Of a stretch of DNA of 34,702 nt, positions 15,996-24,167 are shown piece after piece. Every line of letters starts with the position of its first letter. Position 1 is the first letter of the stretch. The notes under the pieces were generated by a model, which searched no databases, was not told the DNA's origin, and was given only the letters and a program-made list of their open reading frames with translations. Made by a program: the position numbers and the translations under genes. Source of the stretch: Xenococcaceae cyanobacterium MO_167.B27 (GTDB lineage: Bacteria > Cyanobacteriota > Cyanobacteriia > Cyanobacteriales > Xenococcaceae); assembly GCA_030065935.1 (NCBI GenBank), contig JASJCP010000089.1, positions 1 to 34,702 of the forward strand. The letters run 5' to 3'.

Positions 15996-17159
15996 ATGGT
16001 AATGACAATCGCTAATACCGCTCATTTATGGCTAGAAATAACAGAAGCGCAACTTCAAGAAAGTTGGGATTACTCTCAAGCTTTAACTAATTCTCTGAAT
16101 CGCCGACAAGTTTATCTGAATCACTTATGTTTAGCTATATTTTTACCTTGGCTGGAAACAGAAGCAACTGAACATTCTTTTAATTCACCCCAAGTTTTTC
16201 CTAGCATAGCTACTTTACCTACTATCTGGTCTGTAGTTAACGGGACAGCAATAGAAATTAATCATAAACGTTTGGTCTTAATTCCCGAAGAACATTTTGA
16301 CACTGAAGAATTGAGAGTCCCCCAAGAGTGGATAGATATTCCTGGTTGGATAGCAGACTATTATTTAGCAGTTCAAATTGATACAGAAGAAGGTTGGTTG
16401 CGAGTTTGGGGATATACAACTCATCAGCAACTAAAAACTAGAGGAAGCTATGTCAGTCGAGACAGGAGTTATTCTCTAGCAGAAATAGATTTAAAAGATG
16501 ACTTGACTGTTTTATTGATATCAGAAGAGTTGTTCCCTGAAAGAATTACTCGTAGCGAGATTAGTCCTCTTCCTAGTTTATCTTTGATTGAAGCCAATAA
16601 TTTAATTCAACGTTTGGGAAATCCTGGGGTTATTTTTCCTCGTCGTACTGTTCCTTTCTCTACTTGGGGCGCATTATTAGAACATGGTGGTTGGCGACAA
16701 AATCTTTATCGAATGCGAGAAGGTTTATCAGCTTTCCCGTCAGTTAAGCAATGGTTACAAACAGGTATTGACGAATTCACACAAAGGTTTGGTTGGCGTA
16801 ACTCTCAACTCCAAGCTGGTTTAGCTAGAGATATTCAAGAAGCAGCACCCTTAACTTATTTATCTCGTCAGTTAACTATTGCTGGTCAAGTTTACGAGTT
16901 AAGAATTATTCCAGAAGATATGGAAGCTAATGTTTGGCGTTTTGAGTTACAAAGTTTACAAGTTGGGGGTTTGATTCCTGGGGGATTTAAGTTACGACTC
17001 CTCACTGAAGAATTAGAAGAATTTGAAGATAATGAAGATATTGCTACTACAGCAGTCGGACAATTAGTAGTAGTAGTAGAACTAGAATCAGGAGAAGGAT
17101 TAGTCTGGGAAACAGAACCTTTACCAGATAATTATGACCGCGAAATATTACGGTTTTAG
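15996..17159 (+). CDS. DUF1822 family protein
   Basis: 387 residues, soluble, unknown molecular function, a family largely confined to cyanobacteria. Recognised from the conserved opening WLEITEAQLQESWDYSQ...YLNHLCLAIFLPWLETE, the IPEEHFDTEELRVPQEWIDIPGWIADYYLAVQID block, WGYTTHQQLKTRGSYVSRDRSYSLAEIDL, and the C-terminal IPGGFKLRLLTEELEEFEDNE. It is intact, without frameshifts. The second codon pair offers an alternative ATG at 16002. It sits between the sigma-like gene and the caspase/STAND gene 24 bp downstream, all plus strand, so a three-gene operon is likely. Confidence 0.8.
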   Translation: MVMTIANTAHLWLEITEAQLQESWDYSQALTNSLNRRQVYLNHLCLAIFLPWLETEATEHSFNSPQVFPSIATLPTIWSVVNGTAIEINHKRLVLIPEEHFDTEELRVPQEWIDIPGWIADYYLAVQIDTEEGWLRVWGYTTHQQLKTRGSYVSRDRSYSLAEIDLKDDLTVLLISEELFPERITRSEISPLPSLSLIEANNLIQRLGNPGVIFPRRTVPFSTWGALLEHGGWRQNLYRMREGLSAFPSVKQWLQTGIDEFTQRFGWRNSQLQAGLARDIQEAAPLTYLSRQLTIAGQVYELRIIPEDMEANVWRFELQSLQVGGLIPGGFKLRLLTEELEEFEDNEDIATTAVGQLVVVVELESGEGLVWETEPLPDNYDREILRF

Positions 17160-17182
17160 CCTATCTATAGCTATCTTAATCT

Positions 17183-19002
17183 ATGCCAAAAGGACGAAAG
17201 AACGTTAAACAATTACAACAAGGAGAAGCTAAGTTATGGTTATTATTGATAGGAGTAGGAGAGTATCAAGATAGTAAGTTAAATCCTATTCCTTATGCTG
17301 TAGCTGATTGTCAGGTTTTGGGTGATGCTTTACGAGGAACAACGAAATTGTTTCCTAAAACAGAAATAATTATTGCTCATTCTCAAAATAATTTTCCTCC
17401 ACAATTAGCTACAGTTACTCAAGAATTACAACAAATTACCAGTTTAGCTCAACCTGAAGATACTATTTTATTTTATTTTTCTGGACATGGTATTTTAGAA
17501 CCTAATACCCAACAGGTATTTCTCTGTTTAGAAGATACGGTAATAAACCCAGATAAGCTCACAACAACAGGATTAAGAGTAATAGACATATTAGACCAGT
17601 TAGCAACTTGTCAAGCAGGAAAACAGATAATTATTTTAGATGCTTGTCATAGCGGTGGTTTAAATCTAAGAAGTACTAATAATTTTCCTTTTAAAACACT
17701 AGTTAATAATCCACAAAATAATAGCATTGTATCTTCTAATCTTAGTTCTCAGTTAGTAGATATTTTGCAGAGACGCAGTGCTTACAGTAAAGGATTTTAT
17801 GGATTGTTATCTTGCGATGTTGAGTAACGTTCTTGGGAATTTCCCGAACTAGGTCACTGGCTATTTAGTTATTACTTAATTAAAGGTTTACAAGGGTATG
17901 CAGCCGACTCCGAAGGGGTAATTGAAGTTAATAGTTTGTATAAATATATCTATCATAATACCCTGCAATATATTGATAAATTAAATCAACAGCGTCGCTT
18001 GATTAATCAGCAAAAATCTCGACGAGGTGAGGGGAATTTAGAACAAGAAAATCCCCTGCAAACTCCTAAGTTAATTGTGGAAGCAGTAGGAGAATTAGTT
18101 TTAGGCTTAAAAGATACATCTACTCAAAATATTTCTCTACGGCAAGCTTTAGTAATTGAAGGTTATAATCAAGGAAAAATAACTCAAGAGATTAGTCAAG
18201 TTTTAGGTACTGTAGGAGGATTTGATTTACAATACTGGCATCCTCAAGGAAGAAATTTACCTGACTTGAAACTAGCTATTCAAAATTGTTTGCAATCTCA
18301 TGATAACGATGATACAAAATCAGATATATTTTTAGATACTCACCCTTTAGAAAATACTGTAGCTTTATTATATATACGAGGCAAAGTTATAGAAAATTCT
18401 ACAGGAGAATCTTTGCTAACCTTAGAACAGGGAATTAAAATTAGTCGGAGAATGATGACTATCGAGATGTAATTATTAAACCTGCTCAAGCAGTAGGTTT
18501 ACAAGTAGAAGCAGAATTAGTAGAAGTTTTGTTAGAAGAGTTAGAAAAGGCTACTGGTAACTTACCTTTACTGCAATTTGTCTTAGAACAACTGTGGGAA
18601 TATCGCGATAAAGAAAAAGGAATACTTACTTTACAATCTTATCAGCAACAAGTTGGCGGAATTAAAACAGCTTTAGAACAAAAAGCAGAAGCTACTTATC
18701 AGAGTTTAGATTCCGAAAGCCAAAAAATTGCTCGATGGATTTTTTTACAATTAACTCAATTAGGAGAAGGTATAGAAGATACTCGCCGTCGCGTTACAAA
18801 ACAAGAACTATTAACTGATAAATATCCTCCTGAATTAGTAGAGAATGTTCTAAATATTTTAACCGCAGCTAAATTAATTGTTGTAACTCAAGATGCTGAT
18901 TTTACTGTTACTGGACAATCTCGCAGTCCTGAGCATAATGGATCACACTTAGTTCCAAGAAGAAGCAAGCCAAATTTATCGCAACAAAAATACTACAAAT
19001 AA
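17183..19002 (+). pseudogene. Decayed caspase-nSTAND (probably WD40) signalling protein
   Basis: The first 214 codons are a caspase/peptidase C14 domain with H102 in FYFSGHG and C155 in ILDACHSGG. A TAA at 17825-17827 interrupts it, yet the frame continues after it (RSWEFPELGHWLFSYYLIKGLQGYA...) to 18472, so an original sense codon such as CAA is likely. At about 18450 the frame shifts by one. The second part (18451-18930, [17 protein letters not shown]..., [45 protein letters not shown]) is the C-terminal half of an nSTAND1 NTPase. The Walker A/B part that belongs between them is missing, about 150-200 codons by family comparison. The domain expected after it (usually WD40 repeats) is absent. 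So there are three lesions: nonsense, internal deletion with frameshift, and 3' truncation. Confidence 0.85.
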
Positions 19003-19023
19003 TTTAATTTTGGTTGTCCAAAA

Positions 19024-20364
19024 TCAGACTAAAGGAAGATGTACTTGAAAACAGCTACCCACTCCTATTTCGCTAGTAACAGTAATTTTGCCTTGATGTT
19101 GCTGGGCAATAGCATGAGCTATTGTCAGTCCCAAGCCAAAACCCTCTGACTGTCTAATTTTTGCTGATTCGCTTCGCCAAAAACCCTGAAAAATGTATGA
19201 CCCATCTTCAGCAGCTATCCCCATACCAGTATCTCGAATAGAAACAATAACATTTCCACCAGACAACTTCATAGACAAAAAAACACTTCCACCTGAGTCA
19301 GTATAGTTAAAGGAATTTTCTAACAGATTAGTAAATAGACGAGTTAATCGGACACTATCTCCCCTAACGAAAACCTTACTAAGTAGATGAGTTTGGAAAT
19401 CAATTCCTTTGCTTTGGGCAATTACCTCAAATTTTTCCTCTAAAGTTTTTAGCAGTGGCTTTAAAGAGACACGAGAAAACTCTAACTCTCTCAGGTTAGA
19501 TGTCATGTCAATGCGAATTAGAAACAACAGTTCTTCAACCAGACACTTAATTTGATCTACAGCAGTATTAATAATACTCAGCTTTCTGGCTTCATCTGGC
19601 TGAATTTGGTCGGTTTTACTAAGCAAAATCTCTGTAGCAATACTAATCCTAGTCAGGGGTGTGCGTAGCTGATGAGAAACATCAGAAGTAAGTTTTCTGA
19701 GTGTATAAACCCCTTGTTCCATAGGGCTAAGAGCCTCTTGAGTGATATAGATGCTGCTAATGCTGACCAAAATCAAAGCTGTAGTTCCACCCAAACCTAG
19801 CCCTAATCGTAGTTTATTCAGGATAAGTTCCATTTCTTGGGTCGATTCACCAGCGCGAATATAGCCTTCTAGCATCAGGCTTGTTTCGTCTGGGTTTTTG
19901 GCATATACAGAAATTGTTGCTGTCTGAATTTGACCCTGACGTTGAAATACAGGAGAATTTTCTGTTAATTTTTCAGGCGAAAGGGTTTGAAATAGAGGCG
20001 CAAGGGGGAAGTTAGTTCCTTTTCTTGCTAGAAGTGTTCCTTCTGAGTCGTACCATTCTAGACTATAATCTTGGTTAGAGAAAAGATCGCGCCAAGGAAT
20101 TTCCCGATCTAGGCTTTGGATACCTTCACTTTTGACTCTATCTAGACTAGGAGCAGCTGCTTGTACTAAAGTAAGCAACTCTCGATTTAATTGTTGATTT
20201 AGATTCCCAATAAGAAAAAAATATAAAGATACTTCCGAGATTCCTAAGATACTAATCATGGCGATTAGATAGGTAAGTAGTAAACGCCTTCGTGGTAGGG
20301 AAAAACCTCGGCTAAAGGCAAAACCTCGGTTAAGGATTTGGGTGGAAATGCTAATTAGAGACAT
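19024..20364 (-). CDS. ManS-like sensor histidine kinase, paralogue of the kinase at 20889
   Basis: Membrane sensor kinase: TM1 at about 33-58, an extracytoplasmic domain of about 130 residues, TM2 at about 195-215, HisKA with SDVSHQLRTPLTRI (H237, counted from 20382), N box NLLENSFNYTD, G1 DTGMGI, G2 GFGLGLTIAHAI. It is closely related to the kinase at 20889-22226 across the whole length; both have SLDR-IPWR-LF....SLEW-D..G.LLAR in the sensor domain. It lacks its own regulator and is transcribed in the same direction as the other kinase after a 500-bp gap. The longest frame starts at TTG (20382). The ATG at 20364 aligns better with the paralogue. ManS (manganese sensing) resemblance is by overall style only. 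Confidence 0.8.
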   Translation of the reverse strand: MSLISISTQILNRGFAFSRGFSLPRRRLLLTYLIAMISILGISEVSLYFFLIGNLNQQLNRELLTLVQAAAPSLDRVKSEGIQSLDREIPWRDLFSNQDYSLEWYDSEGTLLARKGTNFPLAPLFQTLSPEKLTENSPVFQRQGQIQTATISVYAKNPDETSLMLEGYIRAGESTQEMELILNKLRLGLGLGGTTALILVSISSIYITQEALSPMEQGVYTLRKLTSDVSHQLRTPLTRISIATEILLSKTDQIQPDEARKLSIINTAVDQIKCLVEELLFLIRIDMTSNLRELEFSRVSLKPLLKTLEEKFEVIAQSKGIDFQTHLLSKVFVRGDSVRLTRLFTNLLENSFNYTDSGGSVFLSMKLSGGNVIVSIRDTGMGIAAEDGSYIFQGFWRSESAKIRQSEGFGLGLTIAHAIAQQHQGKITVTSEIGVGSCFQVHLPLV

Positions 20365-20481
20365 CACAGGGGTTTTGGTCAAAAGTTTAATTTTGAAACA
20401 TAAAAATGAAGTGGGAAAATTTCAGGCGGCCTTAAAGACTTTTTATTACTGGCTGACTACTCTAATATTAGGTTAGAAAAA

Positions 20482-20517
20482 GTTACAAACTCGGGTTGGA
20501 ATAATGACAAACTCGAA
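20482..20517 (-). repeat. Transposon-end-like motif, inverted partner of 23675-23718
   Basis: GTTACAAACTCGGG (20482-20495), then ACAAACTCG (20507-20515), on the plus strand. The reverse complement CCCGAGTTTGTAAC matches CCCGAGTTTGTTAC at 23705-23718 in 13 of 14 positions. The flanking TTGATTAG also occurs at both places. Repeated ACAAA(C/T)T motifs of this sort recall TnsB/TniA-type transposase sites. No transposase gene is present. Confidence 0.4.
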
Positions 20518-20648
20518 ACTAATCAAGATTTACACTTAAAAACTGCCCAATTATCTTCTAATAATAAGTTGCGTTGTCATAGGATAATATTGTCTCCCCC
20601 TTCAGCGCAAAGACGCAAAGAAAAACCCAAAGAATAAAATGATAAATT

Positions 20649-20683
20649 TGAGTATCCGCAAGGCAATGCCTTGCGGATACTCA
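20649..20683. repeat. 35-bp palindrome with 17-bp arms
   Basis: Arms of 17 bp (TGAGTATCCGCAAGGCA and its exact complement) around a single A. The core GCAAGGC-A-A-T-GCCTTGC resembles a common dispersed cyanobacterial palindrome. No T-run follows, so it is a repeat rather than a typical terminator. Confidence 0.8.
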
Positions 20684-20888
20684 GTATAAATCTTGGTCAC
20701 AGAATACAGGGATAAAAAGCTGTAACTTTTGATATTGAACATATCAAATCAAAAAATTTTCCTCTTTTTTCCAAGGCTAATCCCTAAATTAGAGCGAAAC
20801 AATTTCCTCCCTCGCAGTCCCTCATACTTAATATCAGCCCCAAACTATTTGCTTCACTCGCAGTCCCTCATCATTCATTCCTCATAGG

Positions 20889-22226
20889 TCAAACCAACGG
20901 AAGATAGATTTTAAAGCAAGTTCCCACATTAATCTCGCTTTTGACAGTAATTTTCCCTTTGTGTTTCTGAATAATTGCTTGGACTATAGCTAGTCCTAAT
21001 CCCAAACCCTCTCTCTGTTCCCGACGTACTCGCTCCGCTCGCCAGAAACGCTGAAAAATAAAGGGCAATTGTTCTGGATCGATACCAATACCAGTATCTT
21101 CTACAGAAACTATCGCATTTCCTTTGGATTGCTCTAAATTAAGAGATATTATTCCACCAGTCTCAGTATATTTAAGGGCGTTTTCTAACAGATTGGAAAA
21201 TGCACGATTTAATTGGGATGGATCCCCTTTGACCGCTATACCATCCAAGAGTTGTGTCTCAAAATTAATCCCTTTATGATTAGCTAATGCTTGAAACTGA
21301 TCTACTAAGGGCAGTAGTAGTTCTGAGAGAGCTAGAATAGAACCATCCCAACTACTATTAGAACTGGGCATAGAATCAGTACGAGCTAAAAATAGCAAAT
21401 CTTCTAACAGTTGCTTCATTTGATCGGCAGAGTTTTTAATCATTTCCAGCTTTCTCAGGTCTGAAACTCTCCTGATTTTGTCTGGATGGCTTAGTAGAGC
21501 CTCTGTCGCGAAGTTGATTTTAGTTAGAGGATTCCGTAACTCGTGAGAAGCTTCAGCCATAAACTGTTTAAGCTGCTGAAAACTTTGTAGAGTAGGCTTA
21601 AAAGCTTGATTAGTTAGATAAATACTGCTGATGCTAATAAAAAATAAGGCTGTGCCTCCTCCCAACCACAATCCTAGTTTTAGTTGATTTAAGGTTGTAT
21701 CTATCCTGCTGACAGATTCACTAGCACGAATATAACCTTTTAGTTTGAGAAGCTCTTTTTGTTCTATACTGGTATAGACAGCTATAGTTACACTACGGAT
21801 TTGATTTTCTTGTTCAAAGACGGGTGAACTTTCATTTAAAGACTTTTTAACTAGGGGCAATCGCGGAAAAGTGTCTCCTTCTCTGGCTAGAAGTTCCCCC
21901 TTAACATCAAACCATTCTAAACTTTGTTCTCGATTATAAAAAAGAGCGCGCCAGGGAATGTCTCGATCTAGACTTTGACGACCTTCAAACTTAACTGTAT
22001 CTAAACTAGGAACGGCTGCTTGCGCTAAGGTAAGCAGCCTATGGTCTAACTGTTGATTCAGACTTGTATTAAAAAAAACGTAGAGAGCAGTTCCAGAAAT
22101 TCCTAGGATAGTTGCCATTACTAGCAAATAAGCTACTAATATCCGTTTCCGCAGGTTTAAAAAGCCCTGGCTAGAGGTTCTGTTGGAGGCGGTAACCCAA
22201 CCCATAAACCGTTTCAATGAAATCAT
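20889..22226 (-). CDS. ManS-like sensor histidine kinase
   Basis: 445 residues. TM1 at about 28-53, an extracytoplasmic sensor of about 130 residues (LDRDIPWRALFYNREQSLEWFD), TM2 at about 180-202, HisKA with AEASHELRNPLTKI (H228), N box NLLENALKYTE, G1 DTGIGI, G2 GLGLGLAIVQAI. It is the likely partner of the ManR-like regulator, whose gene it overlaps by 56 bp from the ATG at 22226 or 35 bp from the ATG at 22205 (MGWVTAS). Either start implies translational coupling. The resemblance to ManS/ManR, the manganese-responsive pair of cyanobacteria, comes from domain style and not from a computed match. Confidence 0.82.
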   Translation of the reverse strand: MISLKRFMGWVTASNRTSSQGFLNLRKRILVAYLLVMATILGISGTALYVFFNTSLNQQLDHRLLTLAQAAVPSLDTVKFEGRQSLDRDIPWRALFYNREQSLEWFDVKGELLAREGDTFPRLPLVKKSLNESSPVFEQENQIRSVTIAVYTSIEQKELLKLKGYIRASESVSRIDTTLNQLKLGLWLGGGTALFFISISSIYLTNQAFKPTLQSFQQLKQFMAEASHELRNPLTKINFATEALLSHPDKIRRVSDLRKLEMIKNSADQMKQLLEDLLFLARTDSMPSSNSSWDGSILALSELLLPLVDQFQALANHKGINFETQLLDGIAVKGDPSQLNRAFSNLLENALKYTETGGIISLNLEQSKGNAIVSVEDTGIGIDPEQLPFIFQRFWRAERVRREQREGLGLGLAIVQAIIQKHKGKITVKSEINVGTCFKIYLPLV

Positions 22227-22848
22227 CAGAGGCTCCAGCTTTTGTTAGTTTTTTCCTCAAACGCCTGATATGAGCTTTTACAGTATCTTCATCTGGGGGT
22301 TCTTCAAAAGACCATAGTTTTTCAAGAATTTTACTACGACTTAACAACTTATTGCCATTACGCATAAAAAGCTCTAATAAACGATACTCTTTAGGTGTTA
22401 GTTTTAAGGTTTTATCCTCGTATGTTACTTTACAGGTATTAGTATCCAGATACAAGTCTCCCCACCCTAAAACAGGAGACTCAGAAGCTATCCCTCGACG
22501 TAGTAGAGCGCGAATCCGTGCCAATAATTCGTCTAATTTGTAAGGTTTGACCACGTAGTCATCTGCCCCTGCATCCAGTCCCTCTACTTTTTCTGTAGTG
22601 GTATCTTTCGCAGTCAACATCATAATCGGCATTTTGTAGTCTCTGTCTCTCAACTGACGACAAAAACTGAAGCCATCCAGTTTGGGCAACATCACATCTA
22701 GCAGGATTAGATCGTAATCAAAAGCTTTTACGTAATCCCAGCCAGCCAGTCCATCAGGAGCTACGTCAACTACATATTGTTGCTCTGTTAAAACCTCTGT
22801 GAGCAATTCACTAATTTCCCAATCATCTTCCACTAACAAAAGCTTCAT
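22171..22848 (-). CDS. ManR-like OmpR-family response regulator
   Basis: 225 residues. Receiver: DD at 8-9, phosphoacceptor D51 (LILLDVMLP), T79, K101 (VVKPYK). OmpR/PhoB-type winged helix: LTPKEYRLLELFMRNGNKLLSR, then EEPPDEDTVKAHIRRLRKKL and YGLGYRLQ. The EPPDEDTVKAHI segment is typical of the ManR/RpaB-like cyanobacterial subgroup. It leads the pair with the overlapping kinase and may also serve the paralogous orphan kinase at 19024. The ATG follows GGTGTA, without a strong Shine-Dalgarno. Confidence 0.85.
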   Translation of the reverse strand: MKLLLVEDDWEISELLTEVLTEQQYVVDVAPDGLAGWDYVKAFDYDLILLDVMLPKLDGFSFCRQLRDRDYKMPIMMLTAKDTTTEKVEGLDAGADDYVVKPYKLDELLARIRALLRRGIASESPVLGWGDLYLDTNTCKVTYEDKTLKLTPKEYRLLELFMRNGNKLLSRSKILEKLWSFEEPPDEDTVKAHIRRLRKKLTKAGASDDFIETVYGLGYRLQQNL

Positions 22849-23466
22849 TATACACCTCTCAAAGCATCTTTTATGGCTTATTTGTTATCTATTGGTAGTC
22901 AAAAATAGCGTCTATAAATTACCAAGAACTATAAAATACTAAAACTAAATAGTTATTCCCCCGCTTTTGATAAAAGTTTAGGATATTACCATAATAATTT
23001 TTTATGAAAAAAGCTCTATAAAAATAAGATAAACCTCTCTTTTCTAACTTTACTAATTGGACAAACTTGACATATTAGATAAATACTAGTTAGAGTTACT
23101 GCTAGGTTCTAGCCTACCAGTAACTACATAAATTGACTTAATATTCAGTATTTTATAAATTAAATTTTCTTTATCAAAAAGAAGCATAGTATTAAAATGT
23201 TAAATTGTAGAAAAGAGGTTATTAATCCCTAAAGAAATGTTACCAGATATTAAGATAAAAAACCAGTTTTTTTATTGAGTAAATTCAATTCAATCTGCTA
23301 TTGTAGGTAGTTTTTTTGGCGTTGAACTGAGGTTTTATTTAGTACATAAATACTTAATATAGGGATTAGGTTAGGAATTTTTTAATTATTTTAAAGCTAG
23401 CTCCCCTACTTTGAAGCGTGGTAAGACAAGAATTATAGCGGTTTTCATGTAAGGAAGGAGCAAAAA

Positions 23467-23544
23467 ATTAAAATACCAGCCTTCATCAGTTAGCCGTAGG
23501 AGCTATGAAGTCAAATGAATTAGTTTAAAGGCTGGTATTTTAAT
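23467..23544. repeat. Structured element with 17-bp perfect inverted repeat
   Basis: ATTAAAATACCAGCCTT (23467-23483) and its exact complement (23528-23544) enclose an inner stem CTTCAT...ATGAAG (23481-23510) with a TAGC/GCTA extension. A branched RNA or a small MITE is possible. No protein is encoded, and no T-run terminator follows directly. Confidence 0.6.
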
Positions 23545-23634
23545 AAAGCGCAAGTCCCTAAATAAGGCACAGTCTGAAACCTTGGTTTTTGCGCCCTTGT
23601 CCATTGATATTTTTGTGGGGATGGAAAATCTAAG

Positions 23635-23661
23635 TTAAACCTCTGGTGAGCAGGGGTTTAA
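23635..23661. repeat. 11-bp stem hairpin beside the end-like motif
   Basis: TTAAACCTCTG (23635-23645), loop GTGAG, CAGGGGTTTAA (23651-23661), one G-U pair. It is followed by AGGTG rather than a T-run. It lies 14 bp before the TGTC that opens the transposon-end-like segment. Confidence 0.6.
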
Positions 23662-23674
23662 GGTGTTGATTAGC

Positions 23675-23718
23675 TGTCTTGTCTCCAATTTGTTACTTTC
23701 TTGTCCCGAGTTTGTTAC
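23675..23718 (+). repeat. Transposon-end-like repeat segment
   Basis: Starts TGTCTTGTC and contains TTTGTTAC twice (23689-23696 and 23711-23718) separated by TTTCTTGTCCCGAG. Its 3' part is an inverted match to 20482-20495. Tandem copies of such short sites just inside a TGTC end are usual for Tn7/Tn5053-type elements. With no transposase in the window this stays tentative. Confidence 0.4.
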
Positions 23719-23801
23719 CTTGAATTACTTAATCTAAATACTGAAATCAATCAATCTATAGTCTATCTATAGTTATTGCTATCCAGTACGGAGAGATTTC
23801 T

Positions 23802-23993
23802 ATGGTTACTCCCAAGCTCAGGCTAGTTACCACTAACAAAAAACTTTCTACAGTTAATTGTCACACTTTACCAATGGGTGTACATCTGTCCGACGGAAAA
23901 TATGTAGCTGCTGGTGCGAGAATTACTACCCAGTTGGAAGCTGATAGTCTTTCTTTTGTTCCCCAGAGAATACGCTACAAGAATCATCGTTGA
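23802..23993 (+). CDS. Small unrecognised 63-residue basic protein
   Basis: Not a family I recognise. The ATG is preceded by GGAGAG at a good distance, which is the main support. The sequence has an even, folded-protein composition (TLPMGVHLSDGKYVAAGARITTQLEADSLSFVPQRIRY) with a basic N-terminus and tail. There is no signal peptide or membrane helix. It lies alone between the structured intergenic region and pxcA. Confidence 0.55.
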   Translation: MVTPKLRLVTTNKKLSTVNCHTLPMGVHLSDGKYVAAGARITTQLEADSLSFVPQRIRYKNHR

Positions 23994-24167
23994 TATTGAT
24001 CTGTTAACAAGCACCTGAATTCGGTGAATATTCATCAGAAAAGCAGGATACTGTGACAGCATAAAATCCCATCAATTATTAATCGTATGAATTATGGCAG
24101 GATATTTCTGTCTCTTGTTTATATAGTTCAAGTTAAAGTCAGTTCTACCTTTACTATTAGTTGACCT

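Larger units (their letters stand above)
20383..20888. other. Intergenic region between paralogous kinases
   Basis: 506 bp without a gene. It holds the transposon-end-like motif (20482-20517), a 35-bp near-perfect palindrome (20649-20683) and a 15-bp direct repeat CTCGCAGTCCCTCAT at 20811-20825 and 20857-20871. No remnant of a response regulator was found upstream of the first kinase. Confidence 0.65.
22849..23801. other. 953-bp non-coding region with several structured elements
   Basis: No ORF with coding character on either strand. It is AT-rich. Structured parts are: hairpin AGTTACTG...CAGTAACT (23094-23125); a 17-bp inverted repeat enclosing an inner hairpin (23467-23544); GCGCAA...TTGCGC (about 23548-23593); a strong hairpin (23635-23661); and a transposon-end-like segment (23675-23718). 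The region also carries the promoter of the regulator gene at 22848, which could not be placed. Confidence 0.6.

Noticed and set aside
23440-23718. Possible type V-K CRISPR-associated transposon relic (tracrRNA plus end)
   Set aside because: No Cas12k, Tns genes, CRISPR repeat or tracrRNA-like sequence could be recognised. Only end-like motifs remain, so this was kept as a generic mobile-element hint.
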